NCBI GenBank assembly: GCA_039794405.1
Contig: JBDIVL010000048.1
Location: 1-32,373 of the forward strand
Reading direction: 5' to 3'
Source: JBDIVL01 sp039794405
Lineage (GTDB): Bacteria; Planctomycetota; Brocadiia; Brocadiales; Brocadiaceae
Length of the DNA: 32,373 bases
Below are positions 21,904 through 31,053 of the stretch, piece by piece (within the stretch, counting starts at the first letter, position 1; every line of letters starts with the position of its first letter). A program made the position numbers and the translations under genes. The notes under the pieces are model-generated. The model saw only the letters and a list, made by a program, of their open reading frames with translations. It was not told where the DNA came from and searched no databases.

Positions 21904-24600
21904 CTAAATTGTTACAATCTTTTCCACTTTCACGGCACATACCTTGTATTCCGGAGTGAGTGCCAGCATATCTTCTCCCGGACCGGTCAAGACATTCGTT
22001 GGGGTTTCCGGGAAGTGAAAAGACAGGAAGATGCTGCCGGGTCTTGATTTTGTTGTGACAAGTGCCTTTACTTCCAAAGAACCACGCCTTGACGTTACCC
22101 TTACGGTATCTCCTGTCTTTATACCAGCCGTTTTGGCATCACATGGGTGGATCTCAAAAAATTCTTCAGGACTGATAGAATAAATTTCTGGATTCCGCAG
22201 TGACATCGAACCGTTGTTATAGTGGTAAAGGCGACGGCCTGTAGTTAAATACAAAGGATATTCGTTATCCGGTAATTCCTCTGAAGGAGTGTAGAGAAGG
22301 TCATTAAACTTCCCTTTACCCCTCGTAAATGTATCTCTGTGTAAGATGGGTGTACCAGGATGTTTCTTATCCCATACAGGCCATACTAATCCATCCCCAT
22401 CAAGCCGCTCAAAATCAATTCCTGCAAATTCGGGAGTAAGGCTGGCAATTTCTGTCATGATCTCACTGGGGTGGTTATAATGCATGGGATATCCCATAGC
22501 CCTGGCAATTAGGCATATGATCTCCCAATCATGTTTCGTTTCTTTCGGTGCAGGAACGGCCTGGTTTATTCGTCTCACCCTTCTTTCTGCGTTGGTAAAG
22601 GTGCCATCCTTCTCAAAGAAACAACTGGCAGGAAGAACTACATGGGCTAACTGGGCTGTTTCCGTCGTAAAAATCTCCTGTACCACAAGGAAATCAAGCT
22701 TTTTCATAGCCGATTTTACGAAGGATGTATTTGCCTGTGTCATTGCAGGGTCGTAACCAATAATATACATCGCCTTTAAATCACCCGCTAAGGCAGCTCT
22801 GTACATCTGTGGCTCCTTCAAACCCGGTTTGGCAGGAAGCCGACAATTCCAGGCATCGGAAAACTTCTTGTTGGCAACAGGGTCATCTACCTTCTGATAG
22901 CAGGTGTAGACGTCTGGTAAAGCTCCCATGTCACACGAACCCTGAACGTTATTCTGGCCGCGGAGTGGGTTAATCCCCGTATTGGGTCTGCCTACGTTTC
23001 CCGTAATCAAGGCTAAATTTGCAAGGGACATAACGCCATGAGAACCTGCCTTGTGTTCAGTCATCCCCAGTCCATACACGATCATGCCCTTCCTGGTGCC
23101 CGCATAGATCCTGGCGGCCTTAATAATGTCTTCTTTTGGTACACCGGTAATTTCCTCTACCTTTTCTGGTGTATACTGGGCCACTACCTGCCGCAGCATA
23201 TCGATATTCTCGGTGCGCTGTTCAATAAACTCTTTATTTTCCAGTCCTTCCCGTAAAATTACATGAAGCAATCCGTTGATAAGGGCTACATTCGTACCTG
23301 GTTTCAAACGCAGCCATACCGTTGCATATCTGACGAGATCTATTTGCCGTGGATCAATTACAATCAATTTTGCCCTGTTTTGGTTTACCGCCTTTTTGAT
23401 TTTCAAGGCGGCCACGGGGTGGGCTTCTGTTGTGTTGGAACCGCTGACGATAAGTACCTCTGCACCCTCAATATCTGCCAGAGCATTCGTGGCTGCTCCA
23501 CTCCCTAATGCAGCCCTGAGTCCCGTTACTGAAGGGGCATGGCATACTCGTGCGCAATTATCCATATTGTTAGTTCCCATTACGGCACGGGTAAATTTCT
23601 GAGCTAAATAATTTTCTTCATTTGTACCCCTGGAAGAGCTAAGGCATCCGAAGGCATCTGGACCATAATTCTCCTTAATTCCTTTTAACTTCCTGGAAAT
23701 CAGACTTATAGCCTCTTCCCAGCTTGCCTCACGGAATGGTTGATCAAGAGAATCACGGACCAGGGGTGAACGTAAACGGTCCGGGCTTTTATGAAATTCG
23801 AATCCATATCGTCCCTTAACACACAAACTCCCATAATTGGGCGGTGAATGGGTATCTGCAGTTACCTTGATAATTTCACCTTGCTTTACCTGCAGTACAA
23901 TACTACATCCTACTCCGCAATAACAACAGACCGAGCGTACTTTCTTTGTTTCCCATGGGCGTCCCTTTTTTATAGCAGGTTTGTCCATAAGTGCGCCAAC
24001 AGGACAGACAGAAACACAGTGTCCGCAAAATACACAACCAGATTCTTTTAAAGGTCCTTCGAAGGCCGTCGTAACTGATGTCTGCATTCCCCTGTTTGAA
24101 AATGCCCAAATATGCTGGTTCTGTATCTCTTCGCAAATCCTGACACATTTCCCACAGAGGATGCATTTATTCATATCTCGAAAAATTGCTGGATTTGAAT
24201 CGTCTTGTTTCGTGGATGGATTTTGATCTACAAACCTCGATGTCTTTACATCATATTCATACATAAGTTTTTGAAGCTGGCATTCTCCTGCCTTATCACA
24301 GGTCAGACAATCATTCGGATGGTTAGACCAGAGAAGTTCCAGATTAAGTTTCCGGGCACGAATTACCGATGTGCTGCGGGTAGATACCTTCATGCCCTCT
24401 GATACAGGAGCGGTACAGGAAGCTACCAGGGATTTTGCCCCTTCTACCTCTACCACACACATGCGGCAGGCTCCTGAAGGACTTAGCCGTGGGTCATGAC
24501 ACAAGGTAGGGATATGGATTCCGGCTTTTTGCGCGGCTTGTAAAATGGTTTGAGAATGCCCCACTTCTACCTTTTTCCCATCGATTAATAAAGATACCAT
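21904..24600 (-). CDS. Formate dehydrogenase catalytic subunit, Cys-type, with NuoG-like N-terminus
   Basis: A molybdenum or tungsten bis-pterin enzyme that interconverts formate and CO2. The 898 residues carry five cluster sites in order. They are [2Fe-2S] (C34, C45, C48, C62), a His-plus-three-Cys [4Fe-4S] (H94, C98, C101, C107), two ferredoxin clusters (C146 to C156 and C189 to C199), and the catalytic-domain [4Fe-4S] (C225 or C226, C228, C232, C260). The active-site residue is C353 in ARVCHAPSV, with H354 beside it, so it is the Cys rather than selenocysteine form. GGAGG eight bases before ATG fixes the start. The nuoE-like and nuoF-like genes at 17268-19461 would supply the NAD-reactive half. 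They are on the same strand but not adjacent. Confidence 0.92.
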   Translation of the reverse strand: MVSLLIDGKKVEVGHSQTILQAAQKAGIHIPTLCHDPRLSPSGACRMCVVEVEGAKSLVASCTAPVSEGMKVSTRSTSVIRARKLNLELLWSNHPNDCLTCDKAGECQLQKLMYEYDVKTSRFVDQNPSTKQDDSNPAIFRDMNKCILCGKCVRICEEIQNQHIWAFSNRGMQTSVTTAFEGPLKESGCVFCGHCVSVCPVGALMDKPAIKKGRPWETKKVRSVCCYCGVGCSIVLQVKQGEIIKVTADTHSPPNYGSLCVKGRYGFEFHKSPDRLRSPLVRDSLDQPFREASWEEAISLISRKLKGIKENYGPDAFGCLSSSRGTNEENYLAQKFTRAVMGTNNMDNCARVCHAPSVTGLRAALGSGAATNALADIEGAEVLIVSGSNTTEAHPVAALKIKKAVNQNRAKLIVIDPRQIDLVRYATVWLRLKPGTNVALINGLLHVILREGLENKEFIEQRTENIDMLRQVVAQYTPEKVEEITGVPKEDIIKAARIYAGTRKGMIVYGLGMTEHKAGSHGVMSLANLALITGNVGRPNTGINPLRGQNNVQGSCDMGALPDVYTCYQKVDDPVANKKFSDAWNCRLPAKPGLKEPQMYRAALAGDLKAMYIIGYDPAMTQANTSFVKSAMKKLDFLVVQEIFTTETAQLAHVVLPASCFFEKDGTFTNAERRVRRINQAVPAPKETKHDWEIICLIARAMGYPMHYNHPSEIMTEIASLTPEFAGIDFERLDGDGLVWPVWDKKHPGTPILHRDTFTRGKGKFNDLLYTPSEELPDNEYPLYLTTGRRLYHYNNGSMSLRNPEIYSISPEEFFEIHPCDAKTAGIKTGDTVRVTSRRGSLEVKALVTTKSRPGSIFLSFHFPETPTNVLTGPGEDMLALTPEYKVCAVKVEKIVTI

Positions 24601-25360
24601 GATTATTTCCTCCGTTTTAGAAAAATCTGTTGGATTCGAACCAGGAATTATTCCTGTGAGAAGATTAGAACAAAAAGATTATCCAATTAACTATTGGGAG
24701 AAGGGACGGTATCTTTTTCTGAGAAATAGAACTGAGATGGATGGAGGTTGAGATTCTTGGTAGAAGAATAATTGTGTTTCAGGGCAAAAGGTACCCTTGC
24801 AATTGTGAGGAGTGCTAAGGATATCTCTTGAAGAGTCTGTACCCAATCCACCAGATCAGGAAATGGCACCGCCACTTCATTAGGTGTACTCACCCATATT
24901 TGAATGAAGTGTATTTTTTGCTGAGCATAGGTCAGACTCCAAAAATGAAATGAAATTATCAACATAAATTGTTTGAATTTTAAACTACTCAGATTATACA
25001 GGTGAGTCGATATTTTGCAATATCAAAAAAGTTTTTAATTTTAATAAAAGCGACACTGTTGCAGGTATTTTAAATGTTGAAAATAGTGGTAAATCCTGCT
25101 ATTATGCTTCGCTTACAAACATTATTTTGACGTACAGGACCAATCTTATTAGTTAAGCAATAAATAAACACACTCCTACCCCTCTCAAGAGGAGAATTTG
25201 AGAATTTCCTCCCGGAAGGGGACTTCTTCGTGAGCTCAGTTGAACGATTGTGGGGTGGGTAAAAAATAAAAGTCGTTGGGTTTTTGTCTTTTAAAACTCA
25301 ACCTAATTTATGGATGTTTATTACCGATCTATAGGGTTTGTTGTGATATTCAGGGAAAGA
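24601..25360. other. Intergenic region upstream of the formate dehydrogenase gene
   Basis: Mostly without recognisable genes apart from the doubtful minus-strand ORF at 24687-24965. Around 25171-25260 there is a repeat-like stretch with CCCCTCTCAAGAGGAG and later GTGGGGTGGG. The rest is AT-rich with no clear promoter. Confidence 0.5.
24687..24965 (-). CDS. Doubtful hypothetical protein
   Basis: A 92-codon frame whose residues from about 15 on (HFIQIWVSTPNEVAVPFPD and VPFALKHNYSSTKN) look more natural than a random frame. It lies 86 bases upstream of the formate dehydrogenase gene on the same strand, so it could be a leader gene or a decayed fragment. No ribosome binding site or known family is visible. 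Confidence 0.3.
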   Translation of the reverse strand: MLIISFHFWSLTYAQQKIHFIQIWVSTPNEVAVPFPDLVDWVQTLQEISLALLTIARVPFALKHNYSSTKNLNLHPSQFYFSEKDTVPSPNS

Positions 25361-25801
25361 ATGATCAAATCTGGAAAGATAGTTGCCTGTATTCAAATAG
25401 TGGTTATGCTGTGTTCGGCGTTATACAATATTGGCATTGTTATTAACTACCCAAAGAAGCCAGTTGCATTTCCATGCAAAGAACATGATTGTGGTTGCAA
25501 ATTGGAAACTGACTGCATAAAAAACTGCTGTTGTTCTCCATATGGAAATTACGTAAATGATCAAGATGGTATAAAGAAACAGAAAAACGGCTTTCAATCA
25601 TTCATTAGCAGTCTAAGGTGTAAATCAGGAAATCATGCAATCACATTTCTAAACATTAAATTTGAATACATCCTAAAAGACTGTTTTAACATTCCTCCAA
25701 TAACATTCTTATGTTTTCTTGTCAATGATACCTTAGCTCACCTTCATGAAGTTATGGTATCACCTCCGGAAAAACCCCCGCGTAACTCATATAAAATCTA
25801 A
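25361..25801 (+). CDS. Membrane-anchored or secreted Cys-rich protein with CCC motif
   Basis: The start is taken at ATG 25361, where AGGGA lies four bases upstream, rather than the unsupported ATG at 25310. This gives 146 residues. An N-terminal hydrophobic helix (IVACIQIVVMLCSALYNIGIV) acts as signal or anchor. A dense Cys block follows (FPCKEHDCGC and DCIKNCCCSP). The C-rich pattern CxxxxCGC then CxxxCCC recurs, as far as I recall, in uncharacterised exported proteins of planctomycetes. Eight Cys in about 30 residues suggest a metal or disulfide-rich domain. The function is unknown. Confidence 0.6.
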   Translation: MIKSGKIVACIQIVVMLCSALYNIGIVINYPKKPVAFPCKEHDCGCKLETDCIKNCCCSPYGNYVNDQDGIKKQKNGFQSFISSLRCKSGNHAITFLNIKFEYILKDCFNIPPITFLCFLVNDTLAHLHEVMVSPPEKPPRNSYKI

Positions 25802-25875
25802 TCATTATTTCATAAATTACGAAACAACAAACCTCGTTAAACAAGCAAGATAGGGCCGGTAAACAGACATTCTGC

Positions 25876-25947
25876 TTACTTACAGGGATGTTCCGTCCAT
25901 GCTTTTGCCTTGTAGGCCATTTCTATTATCTTGTTCAAATCAGGCAT
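25876..25947 (-). CDS. Possible 23-residue ORF
   Basis: The minus strand reads MPDLNKIIEMAYKAKAWTEH and ends PCK before TAA. The composition is protein-like and an AAGG lies 14 bases upstream of the ATG. It sits just upstream of, and antisense to the leader of, the YcnI-like gene. It may be a fragment of a lost gene. Confidence 0.2.
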   Translation of the reverse strand: MPDLNKIIEMAYKAKAWTEHPCK

Positions 25948-25986
25948 GGAGAATGCCTTGTAAATAAAAAATAGGAGAAATAACTT

Positions 25987-26814
25987 ATGTTGAAACTGAA
26001 AAGACATATTGCAATTGTCGCAATTTTAGGCTTACTGATAACATCAGGGAATGCTATGGCTCATACAATTGTAGCGACGAAAAATACACCCAATGAATAC
26101 AACAGCCGTAATGAGCTTGAAGGAACGAGTAGTCTCAATTATTTTAGTATACCTCATGGATGTGATGGTAAACCCGTACGGGCACAAAGCGTTGTTTTTC
26201 CAAATGGAGCAGACTCTATTGCCGAGCGCTCAGATACGGGTGAGTCAGTAAATCTTGGGGATCATATTGAAGGTAACCCTGTGATGGGTGCGCAGCCTGC
26301 GATAAACAGCCTTTTTAAAAGGATCAAAAAATTGGTAGGGCCTGTTCCGGCATTTATCTCACATGGTACAGAAGAGACAGAAGATACCAGGGCTTTTGTA
26401 TATACAGAAGGTAAACTAAAGGATGGTTTTCTAGGACTTATTCCATGGCGTGCAACATTTCCTAAATTCAAATCGGATTCTTGCGCTACTGCGTTGACAG
26501 TATACATTGCGGTTGCTAACTATTGTACAAAATCCAAGAATGAAGACGAAAATGACCGTGCTGATATATGGATGGGCCAATTGACTGAAAAGTTTGATGA
26601 TCCGGATGTTGTGTCAGTAGGTTTTTGGCCGTATATTAAAATCGTAAGAGATCTGGAAAGCAACCCCATTGATGAGAGTTGTGGCGAAGGATTTGAGATC
26701 AGTGTGTATCCTTCCGACGAAGCTATTGATGAATTTCTGCCAATAGATGGGTATTGGCCTGCAGAGGGTAAACATGGTAGCCATGAAAATCATGGCGATC
26801 ACAGTAAACATTGA
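25987..26814 (+). CDS. Secreted YcnI/DUF1775-like protein, probable copper binder
   Basis: Signal peptide 1-25 with predicted cleavage after GNAMA, which leaves His26 as the first residue of the mature protein. The segment IPHGCDGKPV at about 55-64 matches the PHGC signature of DUF1775/YcnI proteins, in which the N-terminal His takes part in copper binding. The 275-residue chain is longer than YcnI and ends in a His-rich tail (HGSHENHGDHSKH), a further metal-binding sign. AGGAG precedes the ATG. A strong terminator follows (26882-26918), so it is probably a one-gene unit. Family membership is judged from motifs only. Confidence 0.65.
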   Translation: MLKLKRHIAIVAILGLLITSGNAMAHTIVATKNTPNEYNSRNELEGTSSLNYFSIPHGCDGKPVRAQSVVFPNGADSIAERSDTGESVNLGDHIEGNPVMGAQPAINSLFKRIKKLVGPVPAFISHGTEETEDTRAFVYTEGKLKDGFLGLIPWRATFPKFKSDSCATALTVYIAVANYCTKSKNEDENDRADIWMGQLTEKFDDPDVVSVGFWPYIKIVRDLESNPIDESCGEGFEISVYPSDEAIDEFLPIDGYWPAEGKHGSHENHGDHSKH

Positions 26815-26881
26815 TGATATTTCCAAGATATTAATGATTTGCTGTAGTTTTATTTCCCTTTTGGTTTGACATGGGTCGGAT

Positions 26882-26918
26882 AAGGGCAGTTAGTTACGAA
26901 TTTTAACTAACTGCCCTT
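26882..26918 (+). terminator. Strong hairpin terminator after the YcnI-like gene
   Basis: A perfect 14-bp stem, AAGGGCAGTTAGTT with AACTAACTGCCCTT, around a 9-base loop. It is followed by a T-rich stretch (TATGTTTTAAGTTTTG). It lies between converging genes and could also serve purL on the other strand. Confidence 0.7.
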
Positions 26919-27032
26919 TATGTTTTAAGTTTTGTAGGCTAGGTTGAGGGCGAAATTCAACGTTTCCATAAATATTTAATACGAAACGTGCTATTCGTTA
27001 ATTTTTCTACAAGTGTTCAAAAATGAAGCATT

Positions 27033-29912
27033 TTACCATCTTAACGGTGATTGCCATGCTTTTTTTAAATCGTAGATATTTTCATGAATTGTCAGTTTGC
27101 CACGTAAACCGTTGATTTTAAGTAGTGGTTCTATCGTAACCATTCCTATCATTCCGCAGGGAATGTCTTTTACTAATGTCTCAAATTGTTCCTGATGTTC
27201 AGGCCGTACTTCAACAAGAAAGCGGCTATTTGACTCGGAAAAAAGTACGATGTCGTTTCTCTGGATCGGTACATCGGTAACTACTGCAGAAAGATTGATT
27301 TCCATACCATATCCTCCTGCAAATGCCATTTCTGCTGCAGCAACGGCAATTCCACCTTCAGAACAATCGTGACATGAACGGACAATTCTCTGTTTTGTTG
27401 CCTGGGATAAGGTATTCATAACCTTTTTTCCCAAAGCTGTATCTACTATCGGAACACTATTTCCCTTATATCCGTGAATGTGATAGTAATGTGAACCGCC
27501 CAGTTCTGATCGGGTTAGACCTAGAAGGTATATCAAATTACCGGGTTCTTTTATATCCATTGACACAGCGTTTTGTATGTCTTCTATTACTGAAACAGCA
27601 GAAATAAGGAGTGTGGGGGGGATTACAATCGTTTCTTTATCTGTTACAAACTCGTTATTCAAACTATCTTTTCCGGAAATGAATGGTGTTCCGTATGCAA
27701 CGGCAACGTCATAACATGCTTGTGCTGCTCTCACAAGGGTGCCGAGACGGTCTGGCTTATTTGTGTTACCCCAGCAAAAGTTATCTAAGAGTGCAACCTG
27801 TTCTAAGTTTCCACCAACGGCTATGATTTGCCGTAGTGCCTCATCAATTGCCGAGGCAGCCATGTGATAGGGATCTATGTCACCATATCGAGGGTTCATT
27901 CCATTGGAGACGACGATGCCTTTTTTTGATCCCAGGAGAGGTGTAACGATACACGCATCACCTGGGCCGTCGTTATGAACGCCCTGGAGAGGTTTTAAGA
28001 TGCTTCCACCCTGTACCTCATGGTCGTATTGCCGTATCACCCATTCCTTGCTGCAAACATTCCATGCGGAAAGTATCTTTTTTAAATCGGTTCCGTAGTC
28101 TTCTTTTACAAGGAGAGCGGGTTCTTCATAAGTGGATTTTTGCCATCTAGCTTTACGCTCCAGCCTGGGTATACCATTATGGAGAAAACCCATCTCTATT
28201 TCACCGACTACGTGAGAATCGTAGAATAAGCGCAATGTTTTGTCGTTAGTAAATTTTCCAATAACTGTTGCTTCAACATTTTCTGCTTTAAATAGATTGA
28301 GAATATCGGATTCTTTCTCTGGTGAGACAGCAAGTACCATTCGTTCCTGCGATTCAGAAATCCAGATTTCTGTGTAGGAAAGACCTTCATACTTAAGTGG
28401 TACCTTTTCTAAGTAAATAGTTGCTCCCAGGTCTTGGCCCATTTCACCTATGGCAGAAGATAAACCGCCAGCGCCACAATCTGTAATGCAGGTATAGAGA
28501 TCTTTATCACGGGCTTGTAAGAGAGTGTCTAGCAATGCCTTTTGTGTTATTGCATTACCGATTTGTACAGCGCCTCCAGATGTTTGTTCCGATTGATCAT
28601 GCAATTCTGCCGAAGAAAATGTTGCACCATGAATTCCATCGCGGCCCGTTCTTCCTCCTACAACAACAATGAGGTCGTTAGAATGGACTTCTTTCTGACA
28701 TTTATTTTTTGGTATGAGACCAACTGTTCCGCAAAAGACGAGAGGATTGCCAATATACCGTTCGTCAAAAAAGATTGCGCCATTCGGAGTAGGAATTCCC
28801 ATACGATTACCGTAATCCCTTACTCCTGCAACAACGCCTTTCAATATTCTTTTTGGGTGTAAAACTCCCTTGGGAATTTTTTCTTGAGGAGTATCAGGCA
28901 GGCCAAAACAAAATACATCGGTATTAAGTATGGGTTTCCCTCCTAATCCTGTGCCCATAATATCCCTGATAACACCTCCAACGCCTGTGTTAGCTCCTCC
29001 GTAAGGCTCAATTGCTGATGGATGATTATGGGTTTCTACCTTAAAACAAATGTTATAGGTATCGTCAAAATGTATAATACCGGCATTATCTTTAAATACA
29101 GAAACACACCATGGCTTTTTAAGCTCCTCGGTAACCATCATGATTGTGTTGCGTAACAGGTTATCAATCCGGATTCCATCGAAATCTATGATGCCCTTTA
29201 ACGTCTTATGGATACAATGTTCTGACCATGTCTGTGCAATGGTCTCTAACTCAATGTCTGTAGGTTCCCGATCAAGAGATTTATAATATTTTTGAATGGA
29301 CTGCATTTCTTGTAAATTGAGGGACAACTGACCAAGCGTACTTATCTCTTCCAGTCGGCCATTATCGGCACTTAACAATGGTACAGTGTTTCTCCTAAAG
29401 GTGTAGTAGATGGTACTGTGGTTGTAATTGGGTGTCTCCGGGTAAATAAAAATGTCTTCTATCTTTGTGTTCGCAAGAACCTTAGTTGCAATAGTATGGA
29501 TTGTTTCATAGGAAAGATTTCCATCAATAATATATTTTTTTGCCGTTTTAATGCCATCAACGTTTATTCCTATATCACAAAGCGCTTTTAGGACAGATTG
29601 CTCTGTGGGATCCATAACGCCCGGTTTGCGGCTAATCTCAACAATGTGTGGTAAAGTTGAACAGGTTTTCAATTTTACAGAAGTTGGTGTGCCTTGGGTA
29701 AATTCGTAATGTTGGGTAACTGTATCTACTAAAAGCTTTTTGGCGATGGTATCTAGATTGTTTTTGCTTACATCTCCAAAAATGATATAAACCTGGTGAA
29801 CTTTAACGCTTGTTACACCTTGAAAGCCAAAGGTTTCTATTTCTGATCGTATGTCATCCCCTAAAGGATCAGTAATTTCATTCTTAAAAAATATCTCAAT
29901 TCTTGAATACAT
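27033..29912 (-). CDS. purL: Phosphoribosylformylglycinamidine synthase PurL with fused PurS-like domains
   Basis: PurL carries out the ATP-dependent amidation of FGAR in purine synthesis, with ammonia from PurQ (19497-20282). The first 85 residues and then residues about 88-160 look like two PurS-type repeats, standing in for the separate PurS dimer of other bacteria. The synthase body follows (959 residues in all) with TWSEHCIHK, FKVETHNHPSAIEPYGG, GGRTGRDGIHGATFSS and LPLLGSKKG-type segments. The C-terminal glutaminase domain of large PurL enzymes is absent, in keeping with the separate purQ. It follows tyrA on the same strand by 24 bases. Confidence 0.93.
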   Translation of the reverse strand: MYSRIEIFFKNEITDPLGDDIRSEIETFGFQGVTSVKVHQVYIIFGDVSKNNLDTIAKKLLVDTVTQHYEFTQGTPTSVKLKTCSTLPHIVEISRKPGVMDPTEQSVLKALCDIGINVDGIKTAKKYIIDGNLSYETIHTIATKVLANTKIEDIFIYPETPNYNHSTIYYTFRRNTVPLLSADNGRLEEISTLGQLSLNLQEMQSIQKYYKSLDREPTDIELETIAQTWSEHCIHKTLKGIIDFDGIRIDNLLRNTIMMVTEELKKPWCVSVFKDNAGIIHFDDTYNICFKVETHNHPSAIEPYGGANTGVGGVIRDIMGTGLGGKPILNTDVFCFGLPDTPQEKIPKGVLHPKRILKGVVAGVRDYGNRMGIPTPNGAIFFDERYIGNPLVFCGTVGLIPKNKCQKEVHSNDLIVVVGGRTGRDGIHGATFSSAELHDQSEQTSGGAVQIGNAITQKALLDTLLQARDKDLYTCITDCGAGGLSSAIGEMGQDLGATIYLEKVPLKYEGLSYTEIWISESQERMVLAVSPEKESDILNLFKAENVEATVIGKFTNDKTLRLFYDSHVVGEIEMGFLHNGIPRLERKARWQKSTYEEPALLVKEDYGTDLKKILSAWNVCSKEWVIRQYDHEVQGGSILKPLQGVHNDGPGDACIVTPLLGSKKGIVVSNGMNPRYGDIDPYHMAASAIDEALRQIIAVGGNLEQVALLDNFCWGNTNKPDRLGTLVRAAQACYDVAVAYGTPFISGKDSLNNEFVTDKETIVIPPTLLISAVSVIEDIQNAVSMDIKEPGNLIYLLGLTRSELGGSHYYHIHGYKGNSVPIVDTALGKKVMNTLSQATKQRIVRSCHDCSEGGIAVAAAEMAFAGGYGMEINLSAVVTDVPIQRNDIVLFSESNSRFLVEVRPEHQEQFETLVKDIPCGMIGMVTIEPLLKINGLRGKLTIHENIYDLKKAWQSPLRW

Positions 29913-29936
29913 AAAATCTATATTAATGTGCTTTTT

Positions 29937-30800
29937 TTATCTTTGGAGTGTTGAATTATTGTGAAATGTGTTATCACGTGATAATTTTGCTGTTTTTAAC
30001 CTGTTAAGTATCATCGTAGTATTATCTTTGTTCAGAAGATCGTTTTTAAATCCGGCAAGTTCAATCATAAACCGATCTATTGATTTTATAACATTTTCAC
30101 GGTTTTGATCGAAAATATCCTTCCATAACTCCGGATCACCAGATGCAATCCTTGTTGTATCTCTTAATCCACTGGCACTGTAATTTAAATACTCTTTCTT
30201 AATTGCGTTAATGAGACATGAGGCAATGAGATGGGGCAAATGACTCACATATGCCAGTATTTCATCATGTTGTTCCGGGGTTAAATATTCTACTTTGGCT
30301 CCTATACACTGCCATAAATGAGAGACCATTTCTAATGCCTTTGTATGGTTATATGATGGTGTTATGATACACGTACAGCCCACAAAGAGATCCGGTGAAG
30401 CAAACTCAACACCTCTTTTTTCCGATCCTGCAATAGGATGTGCACCGACAAAGGAAATATCTCTTCTTATATTCCGGGTAATCCTTTCAACAATGAGGTT
30501 TTTTGTACTACCTACATCAGTAAGAATAGCGTTGCTTTTCATGAATTGAATAACTCTTTTTGCTGTATCAATAATACGGTTTACCGATGTAGCAAGTACT
30601 ACAATATCTGCATTTTTAACAGCCTCATCAATGTGCAGGGTACCGATATCAATGGCGTTCAATTTGAGTGCTTTTTCTAAAGAAGAAGCACTATGACTTA
30701 CACCGATGACGGTTTTCGCTAAATTCCTTTTTTTCAGTCCTAAGCCAATAGACCCGCCAATGAGTCCAGGGCCAATTATACAAATAGTTCCAAATTGCAT
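29937..30800 (-). CDS. tyrA: Prephenate dehydrogenase TyrA
   Basis: Converts prephenate (or arogenate) to the tyrosine precursor with NAD(P). The chain starts with the nucleotide-binding fingerprint CIIGPGLIGGSIGLGL. It then has LTDVGSTKN and FVGAHPIAGSEKRGVE, with the family's catalytic His, followed by LPHLIAS and a helical dimer domain. A longer TTG reading at 30842 is rejected, because a promoter on this strand would start transcription near 30836, so ATG 30800 (287 residues) is used. purL follows after 24 bases, so aromatic and purine genes share a transcript. Confidence 0.9.
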   Translation of the reverse strand: MQFGTICIIGPGLIGGSIGLGLKKRNLAKTVIGVSHSASSLEKALKLNAIDIGTLHIDEAVKNADIVVLATSVNRIIDTAKRVIQFMKSNAILTDVGSTKNLIVERITRNIRRDISFVGAHPIAGSEKRGVEFASPDLFVGCTCIITPSYNHTKALEMVSHLWQCIGAKVEYLTPEQHDEILAYVSHLPHLIASCLINAIKKEYLNYSASGLRDTTRIASGDPELWKDIFDQNRENVIKSIDRFMIELAGFKNDLLNKDNTTMILNRLKTAKLSRDNTFHNNSTLQR

Positions 30801-30842
30801 ATAAACTATAAAAAGGAAAGTTTCTTTTATAAATAAAACCAA

Positions 30843-30871
30843 ATGTTACATATCAGATTTCTTTTTGTCAA
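30843..30871 (-). promoter_or_regulatory. Promoter for tyrA-purL
   Basis: On the minus strand TTGACA (30871-30866) and TAACAT (30848-30843) are 17 bases apart. The expected start near 30836 gives a leader of about 35 bases to ATG 30800 and decides the tyrA start codon. Confidence 0.6.
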
Positions 30872-31053
30872 TGTTTTTAAGCTATCTGATTAGCAATTTT
30901 TGAATAAGAAAACTTAAGGTACCATATGTGAGTTTGTAATTTGCTTGCATAAAATTGAAAAATAATTAAAATTAGCCGCTGCAAGTGTTCTATAATTTAA
31001 GAAGTACGTAATAGGTATTTAATATTTATCATGCACAAAAAGGGGGATATTTT

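Noticed and set aside
30801..30842. TTG start giving a 301-residue TyrA
   Set aside because: The likely promoter places the transcript start after this codon, and the extra residues precede the Rossmann fingerprint without matching the family.
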